A stretch of DNA of 64,000 nt from Isoperla grammatica (taxonomy: Eukaryota > Arthropoda > Insecta > Plecoptera > Perlodidae), in assembly GCA_945910005.1 (NCBI GenBank), contig OX246745.1, forward strand, positions 12,761,706-12,825,705. Direction: 5' to 3'. The position numbers and the translations under genes are program-made. Positions 11,870 through 25,000 of this stretch are shown here, piece after piece. Each line of letters begins with the position of its first letter. Position 1 is the stretch's first letter. The notes below the pieces were generated by a model. That model was not told where the DNA came from. It ran no database searches and saw only the letters and a list, made by a program, of their open reading frames with translations.

Positions 11870-12780
11870 GCATTGTTAAGAAAATCAAAACTAATTAAAA
11901 CACAAATAGAACATAATCACAGATAACAGTAGCCTCAATATGTTTATCATTTACATTTTCAATTTGTATAAGAAAGAAAACACATGCTAAGCTAAAAAGA
12001 AAAACAAAACAAGGCAACATTGGTCACAAAACATATTGCTATATAGTGCATAGAGATACAACTTGAGGCTGCAAGGACGGTATTTTGTATGGTCCTTTTA
12101 AACATTTCATTTTACAAGGACATTCACCTGTTTTAAATTAGTGCACATCAATATAAAAAAATTACACATGATAATACGTTTTATGGATCCAAACAAATTC
12201 ATTAAACGTAACTTGCATGATGGTGCATTTTAACTTCCATGTACAATGTTTTTCTTTTAAAAATTAACACCTTTACGTGTATTTCAGTTGTTCAAGTACA
12301 ACCATGCATAATTTTAGGTATATGAAATTCTTCTTGAGGGCAGAAAATGCTTTCCCAATAAGGCCAAAAGCATCTTAATTAGACAATCTTGGTTAAATGC
12401 TTAAAGTATCAGTAAACTACTAACATGGGCAATACAAAAAAAGCTAAGAAAATACAGTAGTACCAACCTACATTGAGTTAATAACAAAACATGATTCATA
12501 CAATGAAATCCAGTGAACAAAAATAGTGACATAATTATGATCAGCGGTTTAGTGCATTACTGTATTTTCGCCACGATCCAGATATTGAATTCGAAATGTT
12601 GGTTGAGTTATTTGTTTGGCTATAGTACTCAGACAAACAAAAGAGCATGCAAAGAGTACAGCAAAGAAGGCTGTGGAAGACGCGTTCTTAAAAAACAACA
12701 TAAGTTTACTTTTACCATCATCTTCATATTAGAAGTTTGCTTTGATCTTTTGTACAATAACATTGTTTAAGTTGCTCTGT
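11870..12780. other. Intergenic sequence, no gene seen
   Basis: AT-rich and without recognisable features. The open frame at 12.5-12.77 kb has no domain or splice context. Confidence 0.4.
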
Positions 12781-12788
12781 GTAAACAC

Positions 12789-13228
12789 CAGGAATGCGGC
12801 CGATTATCAATAATCGATTAGAATTTATTAAAAAGTTTAAACTGCGATAATCATACAATTTAATTTAATCCACAAAATCAAAACTTTTCTCTTGATCGTC
12901 CAAAATCACAATTTTGAATTCAATGCCAAAACGGTTAGTACGGGCACATACTGTAAAGCGACCGGTAGCCTACTTTCAAACTAACAGCCATGACCAACCC
13001 GCGCCCGAGCAAATTATGACCCGCTTTATATCGACACATAGTCAAATGAGAGAACAAAACATGCATTTCAGCAGTTTATAAAAAAACTGCAATTTGATCG
13101 TGATTTTTCATAAAAACACTAATGGTGATGAATGCGATTTAAAACCACCATGATTAATTCGTGATTAATCGCGATTCTTTTTATCTTTCGATTATCTATT
13201 TAAATTTTTAAATCGTACTGCATCCCTA
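12789..13228. mobile_element. hAT-like MITE, 7/8 target duplication
   Basis: The left terminus CAGGAATGCGGCCGATT and the inverted right terminus TAGGGATGCAGTACGATT correspond. Flanks are GTAAACAC (12,781-12,788) and GTAAATAC (13,229-13,236), one mismatch in 8. The interior has ATTAATCG-type inverted repeats and no transposase. Confidence 0.75.
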
Positions 13229-13236
13229 GTAAATAC

Positions 13237-15545
13237 CTGACAAAATGTTTTTAGTTAACTGTCTCATAGTATCGTTTGCCGCCAAGACATAACTTCAGAT
13301 ATGGCTTTCTCTAGACAATGTTCCATATCTAGTAGCATGTTTTCCCAACAATTTTCAAACCGAGGCATACAGAAAAGGAAAGTGGACACTGATTTCCACT
13401 TTATCAAAGTGTAGATCCCATAATATAAAAGTGGAGTTGTGAATGCTTGCTCTAGGTTAACAGGTTTCCAATAAATCCTAAATAAATGGAAACTTTGAAC
13501 ACTTCTTAAACAATGGTAACAACAGTATTATAGAAGGTAGGAAAATTAAAATCAATCCAATAAAAGATAATTATTATTATAGTTCACAATTGTACAAACA
13601 AAAACACTTTTGCGACTCAGTTCTGCGCTCGATCAAATATGTTTGGTTGAAGGTGCTTAAATTACCCTAGCTCTACTGCAAATATAATTATTAATTTGTG
13701 TTTGATTATAATCGTACAAAACTACAATTAAATTTCTATATAGTGTGTAAAAGACTTTAGCATAAAAGATATACAACTGTAATCACAAAATATGTTAATA
13801 ATTGAAGCTTTTTTGGAACTACAGGTAACTGTAATACATTTAAGTTTTATGATTTACAATACTGCAATTTTACAAAAGGTATTGAATTGGAAGGAATGAT
13901 CACAGTGAAATCTCAGGTAGGTACTTGATAGATGAGTATTAATACAAAATTATTAATAATAATGGCCAATTGGAATGTACTTCTCATACATGCACATATG
14001 TATAAAAGAAAGCTTTTGTGGTAAACTTAGTCTACATCATCTATGTCAAGACAGCTTATTGGCACTAGGCCGTGGAGTATCGTATTTTATCATTTTAACT
14101 GACAGTCATCCAGCCTTGCATTGATCATAATATAAATAGTAAGTTACATTTCAAGGCAAAACCATTAAGGCTATATGTCCACGATTTGTTTGTTAAAATT
14201 GCTAAAAAATTGTTAAAACATAAAACAAAGTGTCCTGTCATCTCCTAGAGAGTTGAATGTTCTTCCCTATGGATGTTTCTTGGTTCCAACAAATACTTTT
14301 AGTCTTTCAAATGGTCTTAATAAATTGAAATTGTGTTAGCAACAACAAATAATTAGAAAATTTGAAAAACGAAAATACTTTTTGGAACAAAGAAAGATTC
14401 ATAAGGAAAAATATAAGATTCTCTAGAAGACGACATTTTTGTTTTACGTTGTGGCAGTTTTAAAGTCATTTTAATAGACAGAAATTTGGGGTTCCACAGC
14501 GAAGGTGGTCATACAGCCTTAAAGAATGAACACAAATACGCAAGCCTTAAACAAGGAACACCGAATACTACTGTCTGCCTCTACCTACTACTACTACCTC
14601 TACTAAATACAATACAATACAATACAATACCGCTGCGTTATCTCCTCGGCCCATTTCCAACAGAAACGCTTTTACAACGTGTTTCCCCATGGCTAAAACG
14701 GAAGCAGAATGGCTGAGAGGAATACTGGGTTCCGAGCAAGCTAACGAACAGTTCCTGGCCTACTGTCCCATCACACACTGATACAAAATGTCAGTTTAAG
14801 TTGAAATGTTGTGATGACTATTTTGGTTTTGTCGAAGATAAACAATTCTAATACGTATTAGAATAATTTCAATGAATTAAAAGGCAGAAAGTGGTTTCAA
14901 CTGTTACATTTTCATACCCCATTTTCATTTCCCACACTTTTGAGGAGTTCAAATTTTGTCATTAAAAGTCCCCAAATTCAAGTCAGGATACATGATAAAT
15001 TGATAAGTAATGTGGCAGTATCACAATAAAACATTAATAAATAAAAAAATAACTTTGAATACATAAATCACAGATAACATTAAAATGATGGACGTACAAA
15101 GCATACTATTGACCCATGCATTGTACGTTCAACTATGTAGCAACATTTTTAATTCCACACCACTAGAAATTAAAATATCAGTGTGAAATACCAATCAAAC
15201 CTAAACTTTAAGTATATCTCATTGCAAACACATTCTAAATTATCTGTTAATTCCTGACTTTGCCACCTGCAATCCAAAATAAGTTTGCCTAACAGTACAC
15301 AATACCAACTGAAAATCTATCCCTCGACTTCCTTGCTAATGGGGTTATGTAGTTCAAATTTGTGTGTACTAAGATACTTTTGTAAATTACTATATTTGAT
15401 TATATTGTATCTTAGTTAACCTAGGTAATATGCCCACATTGTACTTTAATTCAAGGCCAATGCCTATGCATGCATAATGTACATGTCCACAGGAAGATAA
15501 AATAAATTAAATTTCATACTATAGTCAAAACTATTTTTTGAGCTG
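13237..15545. other. AT-rich region downstream of DSTYK, no gene seen
   Basis: No coding exon recognised. A short AATAC tandem repeat lies at about 14,607-14,630. Part of it could belong to a long 3' untranslated region, but nothing in the sequence settles that. Confidence 0.35.
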
Positions 15546-15548
15546 AAG

Positions 15549-15770
15549 ATGGAAAAAAGAAGGGTAGGAAGACCTTGAGACAGATGGCAAGACCAGGTGC
15601 TAGCAGATATGGAGGAGAGAGGAGAGGAGTGGGCAGTGGTTGAGGAGAGGGGAGGGCAGGAACAAGGGGAGAGAGCTTGTGTCCCAGGAAGAGAAGTGTG
15701 AAGATGAGGTGCCGAGCTTGGCAGACCGGTGCTGATTCTGTGATGCTCTAGACTGTTGGTGGAAACATCC
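15549..15770 (+). pseudogene. LINE 3'-end fragment (RT tail)
   Basis: In frame, with a stop, it reads EKRRVGRP, then RWQDQVLADMEERGEEW, and later EDEVPSLADRC. The GRPRxRW...D...RGxxW pattern is the tail of RTE-like endonuclease/reverse transcriptases, and a similar tail occurs at 45.5 kb. Decayed. Confidence 0.55.
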
Positions 15771-15799
15771 CTTTACCCGACTAAATGATGTTAGAATAA

Positions 15800-17654
15800 A
15801 GTGTGTATATATAAATAATACAGTCAAGCCCACTTATAAGGAACCTTATTTTTATTGTCAGGTCTACTCTCTTTTAAAAGTGAAAGCACATACTATTATT
15901 AACCTACATATAAGGAAGTTTGATTTTAATAATGTCACTTTGAATCCTTGGCTTGACTGAGCAGGTTAAATTTAAGAACTCGTACAAAACTAAACTGAGG
16001 ATCAACATTAATGAAAACATATTCATGACCTCTAAATATTTATAATTGTCTTTGGCCCATTTTACTTTATCTTTCAAATATCAAATTAATTGACAAAGCA
16101 CAATTATGGAAGTACAGCCGTATAAAAAAATGTAAATGTTGAAACACACAAAACTGAGCGTAAAGTATCCCAAATAAATTCACAAATTACGATTGCCCAC
16201 AACTAATGCCCAATAGTAGCTATTATCACTGTCTTATCAAACTAAAATGGTCAAAGAGAAGATGTGTGAGTGCTGTCTGTATTGGGAGGTGCAAGGGACA
16301 AGAGAACGCAGCAGTGTAGCACAATCAACTTGCACCATGTGTGTATTATGTGCAAGCAGGGTTCTCCAAAACCACGACATTTCCCTATAATCTTGGCAGA
16401 ACTTTCTCCCGAGAGTATTTACATGAATAGTTTATAATACATCATTAATTCATGTTAATTTTAAAAAAAATACTAGTAATAAAAATATGGAGACCTAAGA
16501 GAATACCTATATTAGGAAATTCTTAACATACAGGAAGACTTTAATTTAATTTGAATAAGACGCCCATTCAATGTTTATACAGGACATTTGCTGGGCAACA
16601 CAATAAATATTGCTCATAATGCTGATCAACCAAACTCTAGTTCAGAAGTTCACGCCAGATCACCTATTCAGAAAATGCATTTCCCAATACAATTGCCGTC
16701 CAGTTGAAAGGTTTTTAAATCCTTCTGCAATATTCCATTTCTCGATTCTATCCCTAACTGGGGAAAAAACACAACTTCACCATGTGTATATCTTCTAACT
16801 TGGTAACAAGAATTGTGATAACTTACAATAATTATGAATACATGGTAGTGGTCCAGAGCTTGCCTAGAATGTACACAAAACATTTGGATTTACAGTAGTC
16901 TCAATATTAGACCCGTTGTTCAGTTACGTCTCATGAATGCACATAACATAAAAGAAGTGACACTACTGTTGGACACGGTCTTGTAAGCACTACATTATTA
17001 ATATTTTATATTATTGAGTCGAGTTGTTATTAGGATTCAATTTGAACAAAATAGACTACTCTTTATAGTATTAAAGGTACTGATCGCAAAGTCTGTAGTG
17101 CTTACTGCTTACGCAACCATATCCTTCGTTTTTCTATTTTGTGTATAATTCTCGAGATATTACTTAACAATTGGTAAGTTTGCACGGTTTGAAATCTTGG
17201 GACAATCCTTCTACTTTAAGTCTAACCTTAGTGAGATCAGTCATGCTTGTTGTGTCACTGCAAAGTCATAAAACGTAAAATGATAGTAAAATATTGAAAT
17301 TATAATGTAATGAAGAAGAAAATTGTGAGAAAGGAAAGTCTAGTGAGATGCAGAAAGGTTAAAGTTTTTCTTTGCTAGGAAGACATATAATCCCCAGAGG
17401 TTTGGAAGCATGCAATCAGGTGACTTGGAAACAATTTGATATCAGACTTTGTTTATGTGGCATTAGGGAGACCATGTGGGATACGGCTTGTTCAATGGTT
17501 TCTCAGCTGACTATCACATAACTTAACAGTACATTACAGTACCCAAAACATAAATTAATATCCTTTATGGTGACACGTATGATGACACATTATACATAAC
17601 CAACCTATCAAATGAAAATTGATTTACGAATGTCATCACTACTAACTACTATTA
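15800..17654. other. Intergenic sequence, no gene seen
   Basis: AT-rich sequence downstream of DSTYK on its strand. No coding exon or clear transposon ends were found. Confidence 0.35.
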
Positions 17655-17662
17655 TTAGCTAG

Positions 17663-18526
17663 AAGGGGTGGGCATCGATATCAAATCAAACGACTATTAT
17701 TGTTTCCGATTGATAATGTTGACCAGTTTTCAAGTGTTTTTATTTAATTTGGTTCAGGTTGGGGTTTTTTTAACTTTGGAACTTGACTTTAATCTATCTA
17801 TATGATACTGGTGTACATGTAAACAGTGACTTTGGAGCGGTCATAGCAACGAAGCACATAATAAATGGTATAAATGTCGACCACTGAAAATCAGTTCTTG
17901 TTTATTTATTGATGTTAACTTTATTTATTTTTATTATATTTGACATTGTGCTATGATGAGGGGTTCATAAAAAGTCACAAGGTATTGAAATAGTTTTTGA
18001 ATTTCATCTAACCTCAAAGTTACCAAACAGCATCATAGAAAAATATAAATCTCAGTCTGCAAGTTATTCAAATCAAACGGCTATTATCAATATTGATCGA
18101 TAATGTTGCCCAATTATAAGGTTTTTGTTTAGTCCTTATTAGGTTTAACATCGTGCTATGCCGGGTTCATAAAAACTAAAAAGTCACAAGCTATTGAAGT
18201 AGTCATAAAGTATAACCAATACCAATCCAGATTGGTATTATGTATAGGCCAGCATAACCTTATGACTTCTAGAATACAACTGAAAACTTTTCGTGAATAG
18301 GCGTCACTCCAATTTTAGCCCACAAAAGGGTTGAAAACGTTTGTGAATCTGGCCCCTGGAATTCATGAAAAGAAGCAGTAATAGCAACAAGTCTCATAAT
18401 AAATTATGTACTGTCCCCCACTGAAAATCAGTTGTCAAAACTGAGTGAGCAGACAAAATACAATTTTATATATAGTATTTAATATCAAACATTGATCAAT
18501 AAAATCAACAGTTTTGCCCATCCTTT
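17663..18526. mobile_element. Probable hAT-like element, 6/8 target duplication
   Basis: The left terminus AAGGGGTGGGCATCGAT and the inverted right terminus AAAGGATGGGCAAAAC resemble each other. Flanks TTAGCTAG and CTAGATAG match at six of eight positions. The interior holds two diverged direct repeats of an AAATCAAACGRCTATTAT block and two copies of CCACTGAAAATCAGT (17,881 and 18,418). It is old, or possibly composite. Confidence 0.5.
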
Positions 18527-18913
18527 CTAGATAGTAGAACTCTTTACCAGAGTAGACAAGTACTACACTAATAATAGGAGAGCACCAAGTCAGAACTGTC
18601 AACCTGCCTGGGTAACCATCATCATTATACACCATCATTATTCTCAACATTACATGAAACCTCATGTCAATGAAGTTTCATTACTAATAATAACATTATT
18701 GTAGAATGAGCAGTGAGTGTCTACTTTTCAACCAACTGTAACATTTTCTTCTACATGCTTAACCCAGCTGGTTATTGATTAGATGTAGCTCAAGGGCATA
18801 ATAAAAATCAATAAAGTTTACTATATTGGTTAGTATTTCCCATTAGTAGAACAGGTCTAGGCACATTTTTAAAGTTTGTTTTTCAATGTGGAACTCCCAA
18901 AATGTGACTTAGC

Positions 18914-19077
18914 TTAAGGTGAAGGGGACCGACTATTAGTGTAACGAGCCATAATCGACTGAAGAAGTGGCAAAACATAGCCTAAAAGTGGTCTTCTGTT
19001 GGGCTCTCCGCTCCAACACTGAGTCATCAGAGCCCAACACTCTTCATCGCAATTAGCTAATCTTTCTGGACGGATAC
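18914..19077 (-). CDS. DSTYK: DSTYK terminal coding exon
   Basis: Acceptor TTCCAG. Contains [18 protein letters not shown] and [17 protein letters not shown], then the stop TAA at 18,916-18,914. This is the C-lobe end of the kinase domain, with only a short tail. Confidence 0.96.
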
Positions 19078-22000
19078 CTGGAAAAATTATAAGTACATAC
19101 ATTAGGGATTATACATATAGCATCCAAAAACTCTATTATGTCTCACTTCCCAGTTACAACTGGACTCCCATCTAGCTTATATAACTCACAAGTACTAGTA
19201 TACTAACTAGTTCATTGATATTATCCATAAATATCACTTTTGTACAATTTTGACACATTTCAAACCACTGCCTAGATTGAATCATGCCTCCATATTTACA
19301 AGTTATGCACTTGAATGCGATCTAGTGTGACAACTATTACAATTACTGACTGAAGTGTTTCACCGATATTATCACCAATAAGGATTTTGATATTTCACAT
19401 CAGCTGATGTAATAAATACTAATTCCATCACCTTATTAACGATTCTATGCCAAACAGTTAAGCACATATACAGTGTTGTAAACGCTACTCTAAAAAAGTA
19501 GCATGCTATCGCTAACGCTAATTGCTTAAAAAAAGGAGCTTGCTACTTTTTTCGCTACTTGCTTAAAAAAGTAGCTTCGCTACCGCTCAGCTACTTTTTT
19601 TTAGTAGCGCGCTACTTTCACGCTACTTTCGTAAATCGTGTTACGTAAACACGTGCTTTATGATGGTGCCAGATTGTCAGTTCTGTGGTGTGAGAAATAA
19701 ATAGTACGTCAATTGCTTCGATACGCCAAATAGCCTATTGTTTACGAATATCCGCGTCAACTTGGCTATCATTCTGTCAACGCTAACGTGAATACGAACA
19801 TAAGATCACGCGTTAAACTGAAGCACAGATATTTCACTTCACTTCGAGAATAATATTTTATCTGTGAGTGTGACTGAGGTCAACTAGAATGCTGTTCGTA
19901 AACAAGGCTTTATTCTGACGTTACCGACATACATGTGGGAACTGAATAAACAGGTAGCAAATTAAATTAGTACAATTATTATTAGTCAATAACCCGAACA
20001 AAGGAAACGCATCATTCCACAACATCGACGGCGTCAAAGATGATCACGAAGTTTTAATCAATTCAATAACAATGTCCTCGTTTCAGCTTGTCTAAAGACA
20101 AATCAAGGGGGAATTCATTTTTTCATTTTTGTAGGTTGATGAATGATGATTCTTCGTCCTTATACATATTAATATCATGTTCTTGACATTGTCATAATGT
20201 CATAAGTGGTTTGTTACTGGCAGCAAATTAATAAATTCTATTAAAGTAATATATGGTTTTGTGTAATAATGATGAGGACTTCGAAACAGATATTATTTTA
20301 ACTTTCGGCACACAAACCTTAAATTGCACCATTATAGTATTGGTGCCCGATTTCCCAGCACTCTTATAAGAGAAAAACTTTTCGTATGATGGCCACGGAA
20401 GAGTAGGATTCGAAGTGGTGCTGTCGACATCATCTGCATCTTCATCACTACTGTGAACTACATTCACACGACCACTCGAACTTGTAGGTTGATTTATTTT
20501 AAAGAAAGCCATTTGTATCACTAATAAATGATAATCACTCACTCACTAGTCACCAGTCACTATCGTAGCAAACCACTATAAAACTAACTCACTTCAACAC
20601 GCACCATGCAAGGTTATAGTCACGTTGTGGCTACCTAGAGACTGACTGACGAGTGACAAGGCACACGAGGAGGGTGGCAAGTGGCAACCCAACCCACGCA
20701 CTTGTCGAAAGGGTGGATTCATTCATTCAACACTCTTGATCTCAGAAGGAGTCGTTGACCGCGGGTGGTTGCCCGTTGAAAGGCATGATGCAGGTGGCGC
20801 GTTGGGGCGGGGGGGAGGTAGTGGATGCTTTGCAGAATCAGTCGTGATTTGCCCATTGACAGTGGAAACTAAACGAGTTTGGAAAACGAGATTTTAACGA
20901 TTTTGTAATTTAATCGATTGACAAATAAATAGCGTGATTTTCCGCTACTTTTGCGCTACTGCTACTGTTAAAATGTAGCATGCTACTCGCTACACTACCA
21001 CGTTTTTAAAAGTAGCTCGCTACCGTCTCGCTACTGATGAAAAGTAGCATGCTACCAGTAGCGCGCTACTTTTAGCGCGCTACTTTACAACACTGCACAT
21101 ATATTATTTTAACTAAAGTGAATACTTGGAGAGGCCAAAAGGTTGAGTTAATTGGAACTCAGAACAAGATAAAACATGTTCTAGTGAGGGGAAAGGTACA
21201 TAAGAACGACAGCTTACCTGAGAAAGTAGGTAGGTCGCTTAGAGAAACATATAGATGAGAAGACAAATAAACTGAGACGTTTCGGCCAACTAGTGGTCTT
21301 GATCAGTCAGCGTGAGTAGAAGAACTCTTCTACTCACGCTGAGTGATCAAGACCACTAGTTGGCCTCATCTTTATGTTTCTCTAAGCGACCTATCTACTT
21401 TCTCAGGTAAGCTGTCGTCCTTCTGTACCTTTCCCCTCACTAGAACATGTTTTATCTTGTTCTGAGTTCCAATTATTTTAACTACAGTTAGTTAAGTTAT
21501 TCAATTACCATATTTACCTGAATCTTAGGCTATAATTACTTCCATTTTGTAAAGTTAAAAATATTGGGGGTCGTCTTAAATTCGTGTGTTAAGATTATGA
21601 ATATGAATATGAAATATGAATATGATTTTTTACAGTTTAAAATTCTTGAAAATAGGGGGTCGTCTTAAATTCAAGGTCGTCTTCTATTTGGGTAAATACG
21701 CATATATATGTATTTAGCAACTATTAATCTTCTAGATTTCTAATACAGTGATAGCAATAATAGAGACTAAAGCAACAACAAATAATCAACTAGGCAACAA
21801 ATAGTAAAATTACATCCAACTTAGAACTTACCCTTCTTGACACTGGTCCAGAGTTGTTCTTTATTGTGAAACTGTTCGAAGACCAACGGAAGGCGTACGT
21901 GGCCAGCGCAGATGTACCAGAATAAGATTCCGAATGCGTAGACATCTACACTGCTGTCATAATGGCCAGACAACAATTCGGGGGCCATATGAACTGGGGT

Positions 22001-25000
22001 GCCAACAATACTCCCAGACATCATCGCTTCTGGTATGCAGAAACCAAGATCTGTTATCTTGGCTCGGTTATCTTGATCCAGCTACAGAAAATATGCATTA
22101 TGCATTAGAGCCGACCCAAGACAACATAGAAGCTGTTCTTCACCCTTTATTTACACAAACAAGTGGGATCAAACCAGTAAACAAAATTATGTTGATAACT
22201 ACGTTTTACATATTTCACTATGACAGACCTTACTACTAGACTAGCTCGATACATTTGAACATCATCTTAAACTATTAAGCCTGCATACACAGTATGTTCA
22301 GTAGTCCACCAAAATTTTGAACTTGCTTAGCTCAAAAATTCACTAAGATTGAAGAGATGTCCCAGAAAAAAAAACATGATACTTTCATATCAGTTATTTC
22401 TTAATTCAAAATTAATTTCAGCAAACAACTATATAATGAACTTCATTGATTTGAAATAATTTATTTCGAAACAGTCTGTAGTCTAGCTCTAGTTATTTCC
22501 GGGAATTCCATGCAGTTTTTGTCAACATTGCCAGCTGGTGGTATGCTGAGATGCATTCAGCTGCTGCTTGCCAGTATCCCCTCCCCTCCCCCCCCCCACC
22601 ACCACTCAACAGTCTGTTGCCGACCGAAAACCAGCTGTGCAGCCTCGAAGCACACCGGTTGGCTACACTGTTGTTTGGTGAGCCAAGCCGCAGTTAGCAG
22701 GTGTGGTCGAGAGAGCTAGCGTGTGATTGTGAACTGTGCCCGTTAGAGCTACAAGTCTTAATTTATCATTTGGTGATCTGTACATTTTCTTTTATAGGAC
22801 TACATATCATTTAATTATAGCTAGATTAAAAATTGCAAATAACGATTGTCGTGTGTGTACACCTGTGTTTCTTATTTCATTAAATGACAATCTTTCTGGG
22901 CAAATTTTTGTATTTATTATAATTTTGCATCCTGTCCCGTTATTCTGAGGGAGAAAGGGTGGGCGGAATTCTATATTTTGAACTTTTGTATTGTACGTTT
23001 TGTAAAAAAAAAAAAATTAAATTAAATTAAATTTGACTTACCAAGACGTTTTTCAATTTTATGTCTCTGTGTACCAGTCCCTGAGAATGTAAATAACGAA
23101 TCCCTTCAACCACGTCGATAGCAATTTGTAAGCGAACTAGCCACTTGAGTCCAGTGCGTAGACCACAATAGAGGTCACGAGACAGTCGATCCATAACAAG
23201 TAGAACTGCAGGTGTACATTCGCCTCCATACGAGTGGTCTACTACTGAACCACGTAAACGAACTATGCGCTTGTGCTCAGGTATTGTTCTGAAACACAAA
23301 AGCTTTTCTTATTTTACTTATCCTTTGTACTTTCAATCAGAAAAAATATATAACCAATAACCATTTCTGAGTGGAGTTTCAGGGTGAGATAGAACAGACA
23401 CCACGGGACGATATTTATGGTATGCAACGTAAGTAAATAAAGCATAGGTGAGAACAAATATTGATTTGACTATAACTCTAACAACACTGCTTTACTCGTT
23501 TTTTTAATTCCGATAAATGGTTACTGATAGTTGCTTTTCGTCAACATATTTGAGCCAAAACATAATACCGTGAGTTTAGGAGAGTGGTTAGAGTCGACAC
23601 ATTCTCTCCGACCTTTGTATACCTTGTGTAATAGAACTCCATAGCAAGGTCATTCCAATGTTTTTCATCAGGTGGGACTACAGTCTTAACAGCGCACGGC
23701 CCTTTTCCAGCCCATGAATCACAGGCAAATACGACCCCATACTGGCCGCGACCAATTTCCTTACCAAGCTGGGGCATTCCTACAATACAAATACAGTAGT
23801 ATGACACATCAGAGAGTTACTTGAAAGCTAACTTTAAGTCCACTCAGGTTCATCTTTTGCAACCTCACCTATATAAAAACATAATTGAAATGTAGGATAA
23901 TTCTTAAGGATGTCTAAAATCAACACTGAAGTTACCTGAAGATGTTTTTTAAATTACTGCATATTAATTTTACTTAAATACAAATTATTATATTTTTGGG
24001 AAAATGATGAAGAATAAAAAAACAGTGTTTTTGTGATATTTTAAGAATAACTTTCTAATAACAGTTTAAGAAAACACATTAAGGTAACATGTCAAAGTCT
24101 TCCAGACAGTAGACAACTCTTTACCATTAAAAACAAAAGCATCCTGTTCCTGTGCACCATACACAAATGCCAAGATTGGACTTAAAAATCACAATGCAGA
24201 AACTTTAGAAAGTCACAAGGCATGATGGTTAGAGCCTCATGAAATTCGCATTAACAATAAAAGCAAAAAGTGAAAAATGTAATTTTTTACGTAAGTTCTC
24301 GAACTTTGGTAGGGTTATGCTCCTAATAAAAGCTTTTTTTTATGAATCCAAGCGAAAAAAAACTCCATCTCATGCGATAAGTGCAAAACATACGAATTCA
24401 CGTTAATGACGGTGAATTTTCTGGAGTTAAGCAACAATTGTAAAAAAGCGAAATTAAAAACATTTTTTGTGAATTTCTTGAACATTCCATTCCACTATTT
24501 CTATTTGGTTACTAGGCCTACATCAGTTTTTAATTTTTATTGTATCCATAGTGTCAATGAACAATCTCAATCAATGAAGAATTAATTTTTTGATCACAAT
24601 TTTTGGTCCAAATCTAATATTTTGTTGCTTAAGTCCCGATTTTAGATAAAAACTAATTATTACTAATTTTTGGTATATAATGTGAGGAAAGGATCCAACA
24701 GCTTACCTTCGTGTAAGATGACGGATTTGCGAGTTTGAAGTACACATAAAAACACAATACAAATATAACGAGACGTTTCGACCAAGGTCTTGTTCACTTA
24801 GCCATTCTTCTCTCGAGTGAATAAGACCTCGGTCGAAACGTCTCGTTATATTTGTATTATGTTTTTTATTTGTACTTCAAACTCGCAAATCCGTCATCTT
24901 ACACGAAGGTAGCTGTTGGATCCTTTCCTCACATTATACACCATTCCAGCCGATTGGCACCTACTTTCATAACCTATTACTAAATTTTGCCTTTTTTAAA

